Assembly (NCBI GenBank): GCA_963841995.1
Contig: CAWJEX010000018.1
Coordinates: forward strand, 124,001 to 188,000
DNA from: DATDPM01 sp963841995
GTDB taxonomy: Bacteria; Pseudomonadota; Alphaproteobacteria; DATDPM01
Reading direction: 5' to 3'
DNA: 64,000 nt
In this document: piece after piece, positions 27,475 to 36,455 of the stretch
How positions within the stretch are numbered: position 1 is the first letter of the stretch
How the letters are laid out: the number at the start of each line of letters is the position of its first letter
The notes under the pieces: model-generated
What the model saw: the letters and a program-made list of their open reading frames with translations, nothing else
Databases searched by the model: none
What the model was told of the DNA's origin: nothing
Translations under genes and position numbers: made by a program

Positions 27475-28020
27475 ATGGCTGAAACCGCAACAAAATTGCC
27501 GTTGAAAACCGAGGAAAAGGGGGGGGCCGAGCGCTCGCCAGCGCCAAGCGAGCGGCGGCGTTTTGAGAGCCTTCGCCGGGAACTCGATCGTCTGATCGAT
27601 GATTTCGATCACGGCGCCTGGCGCCTGCCTTTCCGCCGCACGATGTTCGACGTCGAGCCGTTCTGGCGGCGCGAATTAACCTGGACCGCCACGCCGGCGG
27701 TCGACATCGTCGAGAAAGACAATGCATATGAGATCACGGCTGAACTGCCGGGCATGGACGAGAGCAATGTCGACGTCAAGGTCGCCAACGGCATGCTGAC
27801 GATCAAGGGCGAAAAGACGGAAGAGAAAGAGGAGAAAACGAAGGACTCCTATCTCTCGGAGCGCCGCTATGGCGCCTTCCAACGCCAATTTTCGGTGCCG
27901 GGCGGCATCGACGCCGACAAGATCGAGGCGGTGTTCAAGAACGGCGTGCTCACCGTGACTCTGCCGAAAACGCCGGAAGCACAGATCGCAGAGAAGAAGA
28001 TCGCCATTAAGGCGGGCTGA
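27475..28020 (+). CDS. Hsp20/alpha-crystallin small heat-shock protein
   Basis: 181 residues. A charged N-terminal arm of about 70 residues is followed by an alpha-crystallin domain (PAVDIVEKDNAYEITAELPG, then VKVANGMLTIKGEKTEEKEE, and FQRQFSVPGGIDADKIEAVF) and the C-terminal GVLTVTLPKTPEA. It binds unfolding proteins without ATP. GGGAGGAATCC before ATG 27475 is a good ribosome site. The perfect anaerobox upstream points to FNR/FixK control; no ROSE-type thermometer is evident in the short leader. Confidence 0.95.
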   Translation: MAETATKLPLKTEEKGGAERSPAPSERRRFESLRRELDRLIDDFDHGAWRLPFRRTMFDVEPFWRRELTWTATPAVDIVEKDNAYEITAELPGMDESNVDVKVANGMLTIKGEKTEEKEEKTKDSYLSERRYGAFQRQFSVPGGIDADKIEAVFKNGVLTVTLPKTPEAQIAEKKIAIKAG

Positions 28021-28506
28021 GGAGCCTCCGCCGCGGAACGCCTATCGCGGTGTTTCGGCCTCCGTTTAACCGGGCGTCATCTCAACGGTGCCGCCCGGTC
28101 GCGGGAGCGGTGTATCTACAGCGCGGGAAATTAGGGATGAGACCCGCCGCGCTATGCGAGTCACCCGACGATCAATTCGAAGCGTTGGACGCGGCTTGGC
28201 GCCGGCGCGCCAAGCGATAAGCTTCCATCGCCGATATCGCATAGATAAAGAGCCCGCTCGCCGGCAGATCCCCGCAAAGGGTTCAGCCCTCAAAAGAACG
28301 GCGCCGGCATCGCGGATGATCGATGCCGGCGCCGCCCAGGTGGGGGGTTGAACGCTCTTCTTCCGGACCCACTCTCGGTAACCTTGTGGACGCCTCCACG
28401 TCATCGTGAACTGATTACCGCGCGACACGACAAGACGATCGAAGGCTTGTTCGCAACGATCCCTCTCGCGGCATCCATTTATTGGGATCAGATACATCCG
28501 CAGCGC
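28021..28506. other. Intergenic region between convergent genes
   Basis: About 490 bp between hsp20 and the universal stress gene. No frame here resembles a known protein. It contains the strong hairpin annotated at 28300-28333. Confidence 0.5.
28300..28333. terminator. Strong hairpin, possible terminator
   Basis: GGCGCCGGCATCG (28300-28312) pairs perfectly with CGATGCCGGCGCC (28321-28333) around an 8-base loop. On the minus strand it is followed by GTTCTTTTG, a modest T-rich tail, so it may stop minus-strand transcripts from the stress-protein gene. It lacks a T run on the plus side. Confidence 0.45.
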
Positions 28507-29010
28507 CTAAGGGGATGGTTGTTTCTCGACAACGAGGTAAACGGGGGTGGGCGCCAAACGGCGCACGCGATAAGGCTCCTGTGACCAGATCATGTCGGAG
28601 ACCAGCCAATGCCGGGGCGGATCGGCCGCCATCACGATCGCATCGGCGCGATGTTGCTGTGCCTCGGCCAGGATGCGCTTGGCGGCGTTTCGCGTGCCAA
28701 GAACTTTGCCGCTGGCCGATACGCCGCGACGTTTCAGAGTGGCAACAGCGCCGGCCACCCGGTCGTGCTGTTCCTGCCACTCGCGCTTATTGGGCATCAA
28801 TGAGGGATGTGGAAATCCAAGACTTGTGCCCCAGACGCGGGCGATCGAAACCACATGAACCTCCGCGCCATTCTGCTTGGCCAAGCGAGCGGCGAGTTCA
28901 ATCGCTGGCTTTGGGATCGCCCGCCCTTCCGAGGCGAGCAGGATGGATTTTCCCACGAAAGCGTCTGGGTCGGGAGACACCGGCGGCGTCCGCCAAGGCC
29001 AGCGCGGCAT
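28507..29010 (-). CDS. Universal stress protein family protein
   Basis: 167 residues from ATG at 29010, chosen because longer frames overlap the permease gene. A UspA-type alpha/beta fold is visible: FVGKSILLASEGRAIPKPAI, then NGAEVHVVSIARVWG and RILAEAQQHRADAIVMAADP. The usual ATP-binding G-x2-G-x9-G-S/T motif is not clear, so it may be a non-ATP-binding form. It lies 22 bp after the APC permease gene on the same strand, so the two are likely co-transcribed and the protein may modulate the permease. Confidence 0.85.
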   Translation of the reverse strand: MPRWPWRTPPVSPDPDAFVGKSILLASEGRAIPKPAIELAARLAKQNGAEVHVVSIARVWGTSLGFPHPSLMPNKREWQEQHDRVAGAVATLKRRGVSASGKVLGTRNAAKRILAEAQQHRADAIVMAADPPRHWLVSDMIWSQEPYRVRRLAPTPVYLVVEKQPSP

Positions 29011-29032
29011 ATGGCGGACGCGCAAGCGGTCT

Positions 29033-30556
29033 TCAGGCGACTGCGGGTTTGCTTTCGACTCCACGCTTGTCCTCAACATAGACCCGATACCAGTAGAATG
29101 GCAGATAGGCGAGCAGCGTTGCCCAACCGAGCCAGTAATAGATCTCGACATTGCCGATCTTCGAATACCAGAGCCCACCGAACAACCAGATCACGAAATA
29201 TGCCGCCGCCAAGATCAAGGCGATATATTTCATGTACTCCGGCAGCTTGAAGGGGCGGCGGAGATTGGGCTTGTCCTTGCGCAGCAGGTAGTAGCCGATC
29301 AGCACCGGGACGAAGGAGATGACGTAGCCGACATTGGAGAAGCTGTAGATCTCCACGGCACCTCCCATCATCACGACCGCCAGCGAGACGATGACGTTGA
29401 AGAACATCGCCCGCGACGGAACCCCGTGGCTGTTCAACTTGGTGAAGTATTTCGGGAACTCGCCGTCGAGCGCCATCTGATAAAGGGCGCGGCCGGAACC
29501 CATGATGGCGTTGAGGGCTGAAAGCGCCAGGGCCACGATCAGCATGAAGGCAATGACCCAATCGAGAATCTGGCCGCCGATGCCGGGGAAGACCTTGCCG
29601 GCGAAGGTGACGAAGATCGTTTTCGGATCGGCAAGGCTCGTGTCCGAAAGCGCATGGGCGCCGAGGACGACGACGAAGGCGATCGGAATCAGCGTGTAAA
29701 TGAACACGCCGTACCCGCCTTCGAGATTCATGGCGATCCGGGCGTCGTGGTCCGGATTGCGGCATTCGCCGATGTAACAGGCGGCCGCTTCCATCGCGAT
29801 GACATTCCAGGATAATAGGAAGCCATAAGCGATATAGACCTGCAGCCAGTTGTAGCCGCTCATGGCGGAGAAAAAGCTGGTGCCGTCGAGATGCGGAAAT
29901 CCGCTGAGCTCGCCCAAATTCACCGCCGACGGATTGAAAATCCAGGCCACAGCGATGAAGGTGAGCGGGATCATCGACAATAGGGCGAGAACCGTCGCGA
30001 ATGCGGCGCCGAATTTGATTCCGCGATAGGCCGGAATGAAGAATGCAAACAGGCCGAGGATCGAGATGACCAGCGTCGAATAAGCAATGGGGGTATGGAT
30101 CGGGGTGAAGGTATGAGTCGTATCGAGACCGAAGCGGTCGGCGAGATAGAAGCTCGCCAAAATCATGTTGAGAGGTGCGACCGGAAACCAGCCGAGCCAA
30201 TAGGCCCAGCAGGTGAAACCGTTAATATGCTTGGCAAACCGCGGCAGGCGAGCCTTGAAGGCCGGATAGGCATAGGTGGGGGCGCCGCCGGTTCGCTCCG
30301 GCATCATCGCGGACAGCTCGGCCAGGAACAGGCACAGCAGCCAGCCCGACAGGGTTATGACAATCGTGATCGGAATGGACGAGGCGCCGAGGGTGGTCAC
30401 CATGACCGGAGCAATGCCGGTCACCAGAATAGTTCCCGCCAAGCCGATGACGAACGCGCCCAACCAGCCGGTCTCGCGCACTAGCTCCCCATCCACATAA
30501 CCTAGGTGATCGAATGCCGAATCGGCGTCTTTGCTTCCCGCGTCCTTTGTATCCAT
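29033..30556 (-). CDS. APC-superfamily amino acid/amine permease
   Basis: 507 residues with about twelve membrane helices. N-terminal GWLGAFVIGLAGTILVTGIA and PERTGGAPTYAYPAFKARLP, and GSGRALYQMALDGEFPKYF, are hallmarks of the amino acid-polyamine-organocation permeases (eukaryotic-like ACT/AAT type). It takes up amino acids or amines. ATG at 30556 is preceded by GGGGGAG. It is separated from the GNAT gene by about 340 bp but runs in the same direction as the N-methylglutamate genes; whether it moves methylated amines is only a guess. Confidence 0.9.
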   Translation of the reverse strand: MDTKDAGSKDADSAFDHLGYVDGELVRETGWLGAFVIGLAGTILVTGIAPVMVTTLGASSIPITIVITLSGWLLCLFLAELSAMMPERTGGAPTYAYPAFKARLPRFAKHINGFTCWAYWLGWFPVAPLNMILASFYLADRFGLDTTHTFTPIHTPIAYSTLVISILGLFAFFIPAYRGIKFGAAFATVLALLSMIPLTFIAVAWIFNPSAVNLGELSGFPHLDGTSFFSAMSGYNWLQVYIAYGFLLSWNVIAMEAAACYIGECRNPDHDARIAMNLEGGYGVFIYTLIPIAFVVVLGAHALSDTSLADPKTIFVTFAGKVFPGIGGQILDWVIAFMLIVALALSALNAIMGSGRALYQMALDGEFPKYFTKLNSHGVPSRAMFFNVIVSLAVVMMGGAVEIYSFSNVGYVISFVPVLIGYYLLRKDKPNLRRPFKLPEYMKYIALILAAAYFVIWLFGGLWYSKIGNVEIYYWLGWATLLAYLPFYWYRVYVEDKRGVESKPAVA

Positions 30557-30899
30557 GCCACTCCCCCAGTTGTTGGCCACCCGCCGCCCTGGCCCCATGG
30601 GCTCCATTCAGCGGGTGGCGCGATCGAAATGGTCGACTCCTCTTGCCAATCGTCCGTGCGCTTAGCGAGCGCCCGACATCAGAGAGTTAAGAGCATTTTT
30701 CATGCCAAGAACCCAAAGCCCGGCGGGCGTCATCCGCTCGGGGGCACAAATCGACGAATTTTCATCTGTTTCCCCCAAGGAAATTTGATCACCTACGGGG
30801 AAACATTGTCAATCGCGAAAGCGCGGCTTGGCGGACCTGAACAAATCTTGTGCAAATGCGAGGGGAAAGGCGATTAAAGATTACACAACTGCCGCACCG
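30557..30899. other. Intergenic region upstream of the APC permease
   Basis: About 340 bp with no gene recognised; it is AT-richer than the surroundings around 30690-30850. It should hold the permease promoter on the minus strand, but no clear -35/-10 pair or operator stands out. Confidence 0.5.
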
Positions 30900-31368
30900 C
30901 TAGAGCATTTTCCGCAACGCAACGAGACGTGTGCCGCTCCACCCTTGGCGGCGATAAAAGCCGAGCGCCAAACCATTCGTTGCGTCGGCCAGGAGTTGAA
31001 GCCGCGTCAATCCTTGCTTGACGCTCCACGCTTCGGCCGCTGCGAGAAGAGCCGCACCCAATCCCTGGCCACGCCATGATTTCGCAACCACCAAATCTTC
31101 GAGCAGCCCCGCCTTCCCCCCTTCGGCGGTCGAGATCAGGATTTGAACCGTGCACATGCCAACGACCTGCCCTTCGATTTCGCAAACGAGGACGCAAGAA
31201 CTCCTTCCCGCCGAGCAGATCGGCCAAGCCGCGCCGCTGCTTTTCCGGATCCGAGGTAAAATCTGCTTCGATCGAGAACAATTGCTGCAACAGGCCGGTC
31301 ATTGCATCGATGTCGCCGGCATTCGCTTGGCGAATTCGCGGCGTTGCGGTCGATTTAGCGCGAACCAT
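30900..31368 (-). CDS. GNAT acetyltransferase (apparent frameshift near 31200)
   Basis: The first part (MVRAKSTATPRIRQANAGDI to GLADLLGGKE, from ATG 31368) and the second (CVLVCEIEGQVVGMCTVQIL onward, with VAKSWRGQGLGAALLAAAEA as the acetyl-CoA loop) lie in different frames. Deleting one T from GAGTTC (GAACTC on plus at 31198-31203) restores GGKESCVLVCEIEG. A GNAT enzyme of about 155 residues results, with the R-G-x-G-x-G/A motif. Substrate unknown. Start overlaps the gamma-glutamylcyclotransferase end by 14 bp, so the two are translationally coupled. Confidence 0.75.
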
Positions 31369-31870
31369 GCGGCGAGCCCCCGGGCCTTTGCGGCGCCTCC
31401 CATTGCGAAAGCTCGCGCCGATAAGCCGCCGGAAATTTGAGGTTGCGGGCGGATTCGACAATGCCCCGGATGTAGCGCCTTTGCGGCCGGCCGGGTTCGG
31501 CGTTTGCGGCCAAGTAGATGATGGCAGGTATTGTGCCACCGCGCGGCGGCCGGACATCAACTCTTGTCCGGATATAAATTCCCCGGTCGATTTCTTCGAA
31601 GGCGTCGAGCGCTCGCAAATCGCGAACGGTCAGCCGCCAAAGCGCGCCGAATACGGTCTTCCTCGCATCGGGAACAACCGTGGCATGGCCGTCCCGATTG
31701 ATGCGGAAGCGAAAATTGCGGAGTTTCGCGGTGCCCAATCGTTTGGCGCCGGGGCACCGGGAGCGCATGTCGCGAACGGCCATATTCGCCCCATAGGCGA
31801 AATAAAGATTTCCCCTCCGCGACATTCCGCGCGGAGTCTTCGAGACGGCTGCGTTTCGCGCGGCCGTCAT
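31355..31870 (-). CDS. Gamma-glutamylcyclotransferase-like protein
   Basis: 171 residues from ATG at 31870 (alternative ATG 31825). The hallmark NLYFAYGANM substrate loop is present, followed by FRFRINRDGHATVVPDAR, VFGALWRLTVRDLRALDAFE (the catalytic Glu region) and the YIRTRVDV strand. GGCT/AIG2-type enzymes turn gamma-glutamyl compounds into 5-oxoproline, releasing the amine. Lying 20 bp after gmaS, it could act on gamma-glutamylmethylamide, the GmaS product, giving methylamine back; this is inference. No methylamine-pathway paper I know includes this enzyme. Confidence 0.85.
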   Translation of the reverse strand: MTAARNAAVSKTPRGMSRRGNLYFAYGANMAVRDMRSRCPGAKRLGTAKLRNFRFRINRDGHATVVPDARKTVFGALWRLTVRDLRALDAFEEIDRGIYIRTRVDVRPPRGGTIPAIIYLAANAEPGRPQRRYIRGIVESARNLKFPAAYRRELSQWEAPQRPGGSPHGSR

Positions 31871-31889
31871 TTCCGCAACGGTTCGGCGG

Positions 31890-33191
31890 TCAGCAATCGA
31901 GGGTGGTGTCCCGCTCCCATTGCGTGAGATGCCGAGCATAAGTATTCCAATCCTCGTATTTCAGTTTCAAATACGAAGAGAGGAATGACTCTCCCAGCCC
32001 CTCCTTCATGACCTTCGATTTTTCCAGAGCCCGCAGGGCGTCCAGCAGATTCAAGGGCAATCGCCTTACGCCTTTGACCTTGTGCCCGTCCGTGTACATG
32101 TCGATGTCCAGCCTCTTACCCGGGTCGAGCTTGTTTTTGATGCCGTTGAGGCCGGCGGTGAGAACCCCGGCCTGCAGCAAATAAGGATTGGCCGATCCGT
32201 CCGGCAGCCGAAGCTCGAACCGGCCCGCGTCCGGTATCCGGATCATGTGGGTCCGGTTATTGCCGGAGTAGGTGACCGTATTCGGCGACCAAGTCGAGCC
32301 CGAGATCGTGCGCGGCGCGTTGATTCGCTTGTACGAATTCACCGTCGGATTGGTGAAGGCGCAAAGCGCTTCCGCATTGTGAACGATGCCGCCGATAAAA
32401 GCGTAGCCGAGCTTGGAGACCCCGAGATCGCCCTTCCCGTCTTCGAAAAGATTGGTGTTGCCCTTCCACACCGAGACGTGGGCGTGGCAGCCGCTGCCGG
32501 TCAGTTGGGAGAACGGTTTGGGCATGAAGGTGGCGCGGAGTCCGTGCTTTTCCGCGATCGCCTTGGCCATGTATTTGAAGAAGGAATGGCGATCGGCGGT
32601 CACCAGCGCATCGTCGTATTCCCAATTCATCTCGAACTGGCCGTTCGCGTCTTCGTGATCGTTCTGGTAGGGCTTCCAGCCGAGTTCCAACATGCAATCG
32701 CAGATTTCGGTAATGACGTCAAAGCGGCGCATCAAGGCCGACTGGTCGTAGCAGGGCTTTTCCTGCTGGTCGGCGCTGTCGGAAATCTGCTGGCCGCACG
32801 GCGTGGTGAGAAAAAACTCGCATTCGACGCCGGTTTTCATCTGATAACCCGCGGCCTTGGCGGCTTCCATGGCGCGCTTGAGAATAACGCGCGGCGCTTG
32901 ATCGACCAGCTTGCCGTCCATCCAAAGATCGGCGGCAAGCCAGCCGACTTCGGGCTTCCAGGGGAGCTGAATCAGCGTATCCGCGTCGGGGACGGCAAAG
33001 AGATCGGGATCGGCCGGCGTCATGTCGAGCCATGTCGCGAATCCCGCGAAACCAGCGCCGGTCTTTTGCATGCCGCCGATGGCGGCGGCGGGCACCAGCT
33101 TCGCCCGCTGCGTGCCGTAAAGATCCGTGTATGAAATCAGGAAATATTTGATGCCGCGTTTTTTCGCAGCTTCGCTAAGATTCGTCGCCAT
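31890..33191 (-). CDS. gmaS: Gamma-glutamylmethylamide synthetase
   Basis: 433 residues of glutamine synthetase fold, the GlnT/GmaS subgroup: N-terminal YFLISYTDLYGTQRAKLVPA, GVECEFFL and NGQFEMNWEY metal and glutamate sites, HAHVSVW and NNRTHMIRIPDAGRFELRLP near the active centre. It ligates methylamine to glutamate with ATP. The family is close to type III-like glutamine synthetases, so the call rests on the surrounding mgs and mgd genes. ATG at 33191 follows a GGGGGGAGCG ribosome site; the longer frame from 33242 is rejected. Confidence 0.85.
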   Translation of the reverse strand: MATNLSEAAKKRGIKYFLISYTDLYGTQRAKLVPAAAIGGMQKTGAGFAGFATWLDMTPADPDLFAVPDADTLIQLPWKPEVGWLAADLWMDGKLVDQAPRVILKRAMEAAKAAGYQMKTGVECEFFLTTPCGQQISDSADQQEKPCYDQSALMRRFDVITEICDCMLELGWKPYQNDHEDANGQFEMNWEYDDALVTADRHSFFKYMAKAIAEKHGLRATFMPKPFSQLTGSGCHAHVSVWKGNTNLFEDGKGDLGVSKLGYAFIGGIVHNAEALCAFTNPTVNSYKRINAPRTISGSTWSPNTVTYSGNNRTHMIRIPDAGRFELRLPDGSANPYLLQAGVLTAGLNGIKNKLDPGKRLDIDMYTDGHKVKGVRRLPLNLLDALRALEKSKVMKEGLGESFLSSYLKLKYEDWNTYARHLTQWERDTTLDC

Positions 33192-33220
33192 TTTTCGCTC
33201 CCCCCGCAAAAGATTCGCCC

Positions 33221-34549
33221 TCAAAATTGCCCCGGTATCCAATTGGTCCCCGCCAGCGGCACCTTCGCCATGGCCGCAGATTCGACGGTGAGGGCGACGA
33301 GATCCTCCGGTTCGAGATTGTGAACGTGGCTCTTGCCACAGGCGCGCGCGATGGCTTGAATCTCGAGTGTCATGACCGACAAGTAATTGGCGAGCCGCCG
33401 CCCGCTAAGAACCGGATCCAGCCTTGCCGCAAGTTTTGGATCTTGGGTCGTAATGCCGGCCGGATCGCGTCCTTCGTGCCAATCGTCGTAAGCCCCGGCG
33501 GTCGTTCCCAACGCCTTGTATTCGGCTTCGAATTTCGGATCGTTGTCGCCGAGTGCCACGAGGGCCGCGGTTCCGATGGCGACCGCGTCGGCGCCAAGCG
33601 CCAGCGCTTTGGCGGCGTCGGCGCCGTTCCTGATGCCGCCCGAAACGATGAGCTGCACTTTGCGATGCATACCGAGATCCTGGAGCGCCTGCACCGCCGG
33701 GCGAATCGCGGCAAGCGTGGGAATACCGATATGTTCGATGAACACTTCCTGGGTGGCCGCAGTGCCGCCCTGCATGCCGTCGACGACCACGACGTCGGCT
33801 CCGGCCTTAACGGCGAGTGCAACGTCGTAATAAGGCCGGCTGGCGCCGCATTTGACATAGATCGGCTTTTCCCAATCGGTCAGCTCGCGCAACTCCTGGA
33901 TCTTAATTTCCAGATCGTCGGGACCGGTCCAGTCGGGATGGCGGCAAGCCGAGCGCTGGTCGATGCCCTGAGGCAAGGAGCGCATCTCGGCGACCCGCGG
34001 CGAAATTTTCTGGCCGAGCAGCATGCCACCGCCCCCCGGCTTGGCGCCCTGCCCGACCACGATTTCGATGGCGTCGGCTTTGCGCAAATCGTCGGGATTC
34101 ATGCCGTAACGCGACGGCAGATATTGATAGATGAGAACGGTCGAATGGCCGCGCTCTTCCGGCGTCATGCCGCCGTCGCCCGTCGTCGTCGAGGTGCCGA
34201 CTTGCGAGGCACCGCGCCCCAGCGCTTCCTTGGCCGGCGCCGAAAGCGAGCCGAAGCTCATGCCGGCGATGGTTACGGGAATCTTGATCTCGATCGGTTT
34301 TTTGGCGTGGCGGGCGCCCAAGACAACATTGGTGCTGCATTTTTCCCGGTATCCTTCGAGAGGATAGCGGCTGATCGAGGCGCCGAGAAACAGCAGGTCG
34401 TCGAAATGGGGGAGCTTTTTCTTGGAGCTGCCGCCTCGGATATCGTAGATCCCGGTCGCTGCCGCCCGGCGGATTTCGGAGAGCGTGTAATCGTCGAAGG
34501 TTGACGATCTGCGGGGCGTCGTATGGGGCGTGTTGGCGTCGATATCCAT
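33221..34549 (-). CDS. mgsC: N-methylglutamate synthase subunit, FMN glutamate-synthase domain
   Basis: 442 residues matching the FMN-binding central domain of glutamate synthase (GltB2): MSFGSLSAPAKEALGRGASQ, TTTGDGGMTPEE, GQGAKPGGGGMLLGQKIS, KPIYVKCGASRP and VVVDGMQGGTAATQE. It should carry the FMN and Fe-S chemistry that converts gamma-glutamylmethylamide (or methylamine plus glutamate) to N-methylglutamate, with MgsA and MgsB. ATG 34549 has GAGGACC upstream. Seven bases separate it from mgsB, so they form one operon. Confidence 0.88.
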   Translation of the reverse strand: MDIDANTPHTTPRRSSTFDDYTLSEIRRAAATGIYDIRGGSSKKKLPHFDDLLFLGASISRYPLEGYREKCSTNVVLGARHAKKPIEIKIPVTIAGMSFGSLSAPAKEALGRGASQVGTSTTTGDGGMTPEERGHSTVLIYQYLPSRYGMNPDDLRKADAIEIVVGQGAKPGGGGMLLGQKISPRVAEMRSLPQGIDQRSACRHPDWTGPDDLEIKIQELRELTDWEKPIYVKCGASRPYYDVALAVKAGADVVVVDGMQGGTAATQEVFIEHIGIPTLAAIRPAVQALQDLGMHRKVQLIVSGGIRNGADAAKALALGADAVAIGTAALVALGDNDPKFEAEYKALGTTAGAYDDWHEGRDPAGITTQDPKLAARLDPVLSGRRLANYLSVMTLEIQAIARACGKSHVHNLEPEDLVALTVESAAMAKVPLAGTNWIPGQF

Positions 34550-34556
34550 AAGGTCC

Positions 34557-35276
34557 TCAATACGCCGAAGCGTGATCGACATGGAAATTGTACAGATTCC
34601 GGGCGGAACCGTAGCGCCGGAACGCCGCCACATCGACCTCGCCGGCGATCCCTGCGGACTCCAGCAGCCCCTGCAATAGCACCCGATGCTCGTCGCGCAT
34701 TTCTTTTTCGACGCAATCGGCGCCCAGGCTTTTCACTTGGCCGCGCACGAACAGCCGCGCCTCGTAGATCGAATCGCCGAGTGCGTCGCCGGCATCGCCC
34801 AGCACGACCAGATTGCCGATTTGGGCCATGAAGGCGCTCATATGGCCGATCGAACCTTTGACGACGATATCCACGCCCTTCATCGAAATTCCGCAACGCG
34901 CCGCCGCATTACCGTCGATCACCAGCAAGCCGCCGTGACCGGTGGCGCCGGCGGATTGGCTGGCATCGCCCCGTACATGGACCAGGCCGGACATCATGTT
35001 CTCGGCAACGCCGACCCCGGCATTGCCATGGATGATCACGCTCGCGCGTTTGTTCATGCCGGCGCAGTAATAGCCGACATGGCCCTCGATCTCGACCGTG
35101 ACGTCGGCATCGATTCCCGCGGCGATCGCGTGGCGGCCTTTCGGGTTCAAAACGCGCCAATAGGGATGCGTTCCCGCATCCGGCGCATGGAGTGCTGCGT
35201 TGAGGTCGCGCACGGTTACGGTGGAAAGATCGAACACGCGCGCTTCCGCCGTGCGGCGGCTGGTGGCGGTTTTCAT
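34557..35276 (-). CDS. mgsB: N-methylglutamate synthase subunit, GXGXG domain
   Basis: 239 residues of the glutamate-synthase C-terminal (GltB3) beta-helix, with repeated G-x-x-G turns such as GHVGYYCAGMNKRASVIIHG, GNAGVGVAENMMSGLVHVRG, GHGGLLVIDG and GDAGDALGDSIYEARLFVRG. It is structural and helps shape the tunnel between amidotransferase and synthase. ATG at 35276 overlaps the mgsA stop by four bases (ATGA), so the subunits are made together. Confidence 0.88.
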   Translation of the reverse strand: MKTATSRRTAEARVFDLSTVTVRDLNAALHAPDAGTHPYWRVLNPKGRHAIAAGIDADVTVEIEGHVGYYCAGMNKRASVIIHGNAGVGVAENMMSGLVHVRGDASQSAGATGHGGLLVIDGNAAARCGISMKGVDIVVKGSIGHMSAFMAQIGNLVVLGDAGDALGDSIYEARLFVRGQVKSLGADCVEKEMRDEHRVLLQGLLESAGIAGEVDVAAFRRYGSARNLYNFHVDHASAY

Positions 35277-36172
35277 CAATGCCGCTCCCAAATATAGACC
35301 TTCGCCGGCTCCGGCTCGAAGATGCGGCCGTCTTCCACGCCCGGCAGGTCCGCAAGCGCCCGGTATTCCGTGCCGAAGGCGACATAGGAATCGGTCTCGA
35401 CCATGATTGCGGGCTTGCAGGCAATGGGATCGCGCAATACGGCAAATCCGGTTTCCGTGCCCACGACGAACGTATAGAAACCGTCGAGATCGACGAGAGC
35501 GGCTTCGAGCGCGGCCTTCAATCCCATGCCTTGGCGCATGCGCCAGGTAATATATCCGGCCGCGACTTCCGTATCGTTGTCGGTCTCGAAAGTGATGCCG
35601 TCATGGGCAAGTTCGCGGCGCAATGCATTGTGATTGGACAGCGATCCGTTATGCACCAGACAAAGATCGACGCCGGTGGAAAACGGATGTGCGCCGGTGG
35701 TGGTCACCGCCGATTCGGTCGCCATCCGCGTATGGCCGATGGCATGCGAGCCCTGCATCGCGCTGAGGACAAATCGCTTAGCAATTTCAGTCGGATAGCC
35801 GACCTCCTTGTAGAGCTCCATGCGCTTGCCGGCGCCGATGATGGCAATACCGGGGTCAATTTCGCGGAGCCGCTCGCGCACCGCCGCTTCCTCCGTATCG
35901 ATCACGGCGAAGATGGCGTGGGTATCGCGCTGAACGAAGGAAATCGGCTGGCCGGTCAGCCGCCGCAATTCCTCGGCAATCGCGCTGAAATCGGTGTTCT
36001 CATCGCCGCGCAGCGTGAGCTTCATGCAACCGGGAATGCATTCGCCATAGACGGCGAAGCCCGCCGAATCCGGACCGCGGTCGCTCATGGTACAAAGCAT
36101 GGGCGCCAGCAACGAGCCGAGTTCCGATTCCAGATTCGGATCTTTCAGAAACAGTCCAACAATTCCACACAT
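35276..36172 (-). CDS. mgsA: N-methylglutamate synthase subunit, class II amidotransferase
   Basis: 298 residues starting MCGIVGLF, so Cys2 is the Ntn nucleophile of a class II glutamine amidotransferase. GHTRMATESAVTTTGAHPFS and LVHNGSLSNHNALRREL are the family active-site segments. It hydrolyses gamma-glutamylmethylamide or glutamine and passes the amine to MgsC. The start is fixed by Cys2; a longer frame to 36259 would bury the nucleophile. First gene of mgsABC-gmaS, divergent from the XRE-cupin regulator. Confidence 0.88.
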   Translation of the reverse strand: MCGIVGLFLKDPNLESELGSLLAPMLCTMSDRGPDSAGFAVYGECIPGCMKLTLRGDENTDFSAIAEELRRLTGQPISFVQRDTHAIFAVIDTEEAAVRERLREIDPGIAIIGAGKRMELYKEVGYPTEIAKRFVLSAMQGSHAIGHTRMATESAVTTTGAHPFSTGVDLCLVHNGSLSNHNALRRELAHDGITFETDNDTEVAAGYITWRMRQGMGLKAALEAALVDLDGFYTFVVGTETGFAVLRDPIACKPAIMVETDSYVAFGTEYRALADLPGVEDGRIFEPEPAKVYIWERH

Positions 36173-36304
36173 ATAATTCCGGTGCCCTGATTGATGGAAG
36201 CTTCGATTTGGCCGCTTTCTTGCACGGTCAATCTCACGAGTCGGGAAAAACGCTCGCACTTTTAAAAATGACTGTCAACTGCGAAGAATAAAAGTTTCTT
36301 TAAG

Positions 36305-36320
36305 GGAAATAAACATTTCC
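36305..36320. promoter_or_regulatory. Dyad between mgsA and the XRE-cupin gene
   Basis: GGAAAT-N4-ATTTCC in the 283-bp divergent region (36173-36455). It lies about 135 bp from either start and is a candidate operator for the adjacent XRE-cupin regulator controlling mgsABC-gmaS. No function demonstrated; the region is otherwise AT-rich near 36280-36320. Confidence 0.35.
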
Positions 36321-36455
36321 GGCCGGCTATTCCTCGGCTCTTTAACGGGGCAACGGCTAGGGTCTATGGTCGGGGAGAGGATAGGGTCCGGCGAGTACGC
36401 GTCGGTCGATTTCCGGGGCCGCCCGGGGTCGAACAGGGGAATGGGGGAGCACAGG

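Noticed and set aside
33227..34504. A 425-codon plus-strand frame opposite mgsC
   Set aside because: Antisense of a conserved enzyme with high-GC codon bias; no own start signal or homology.
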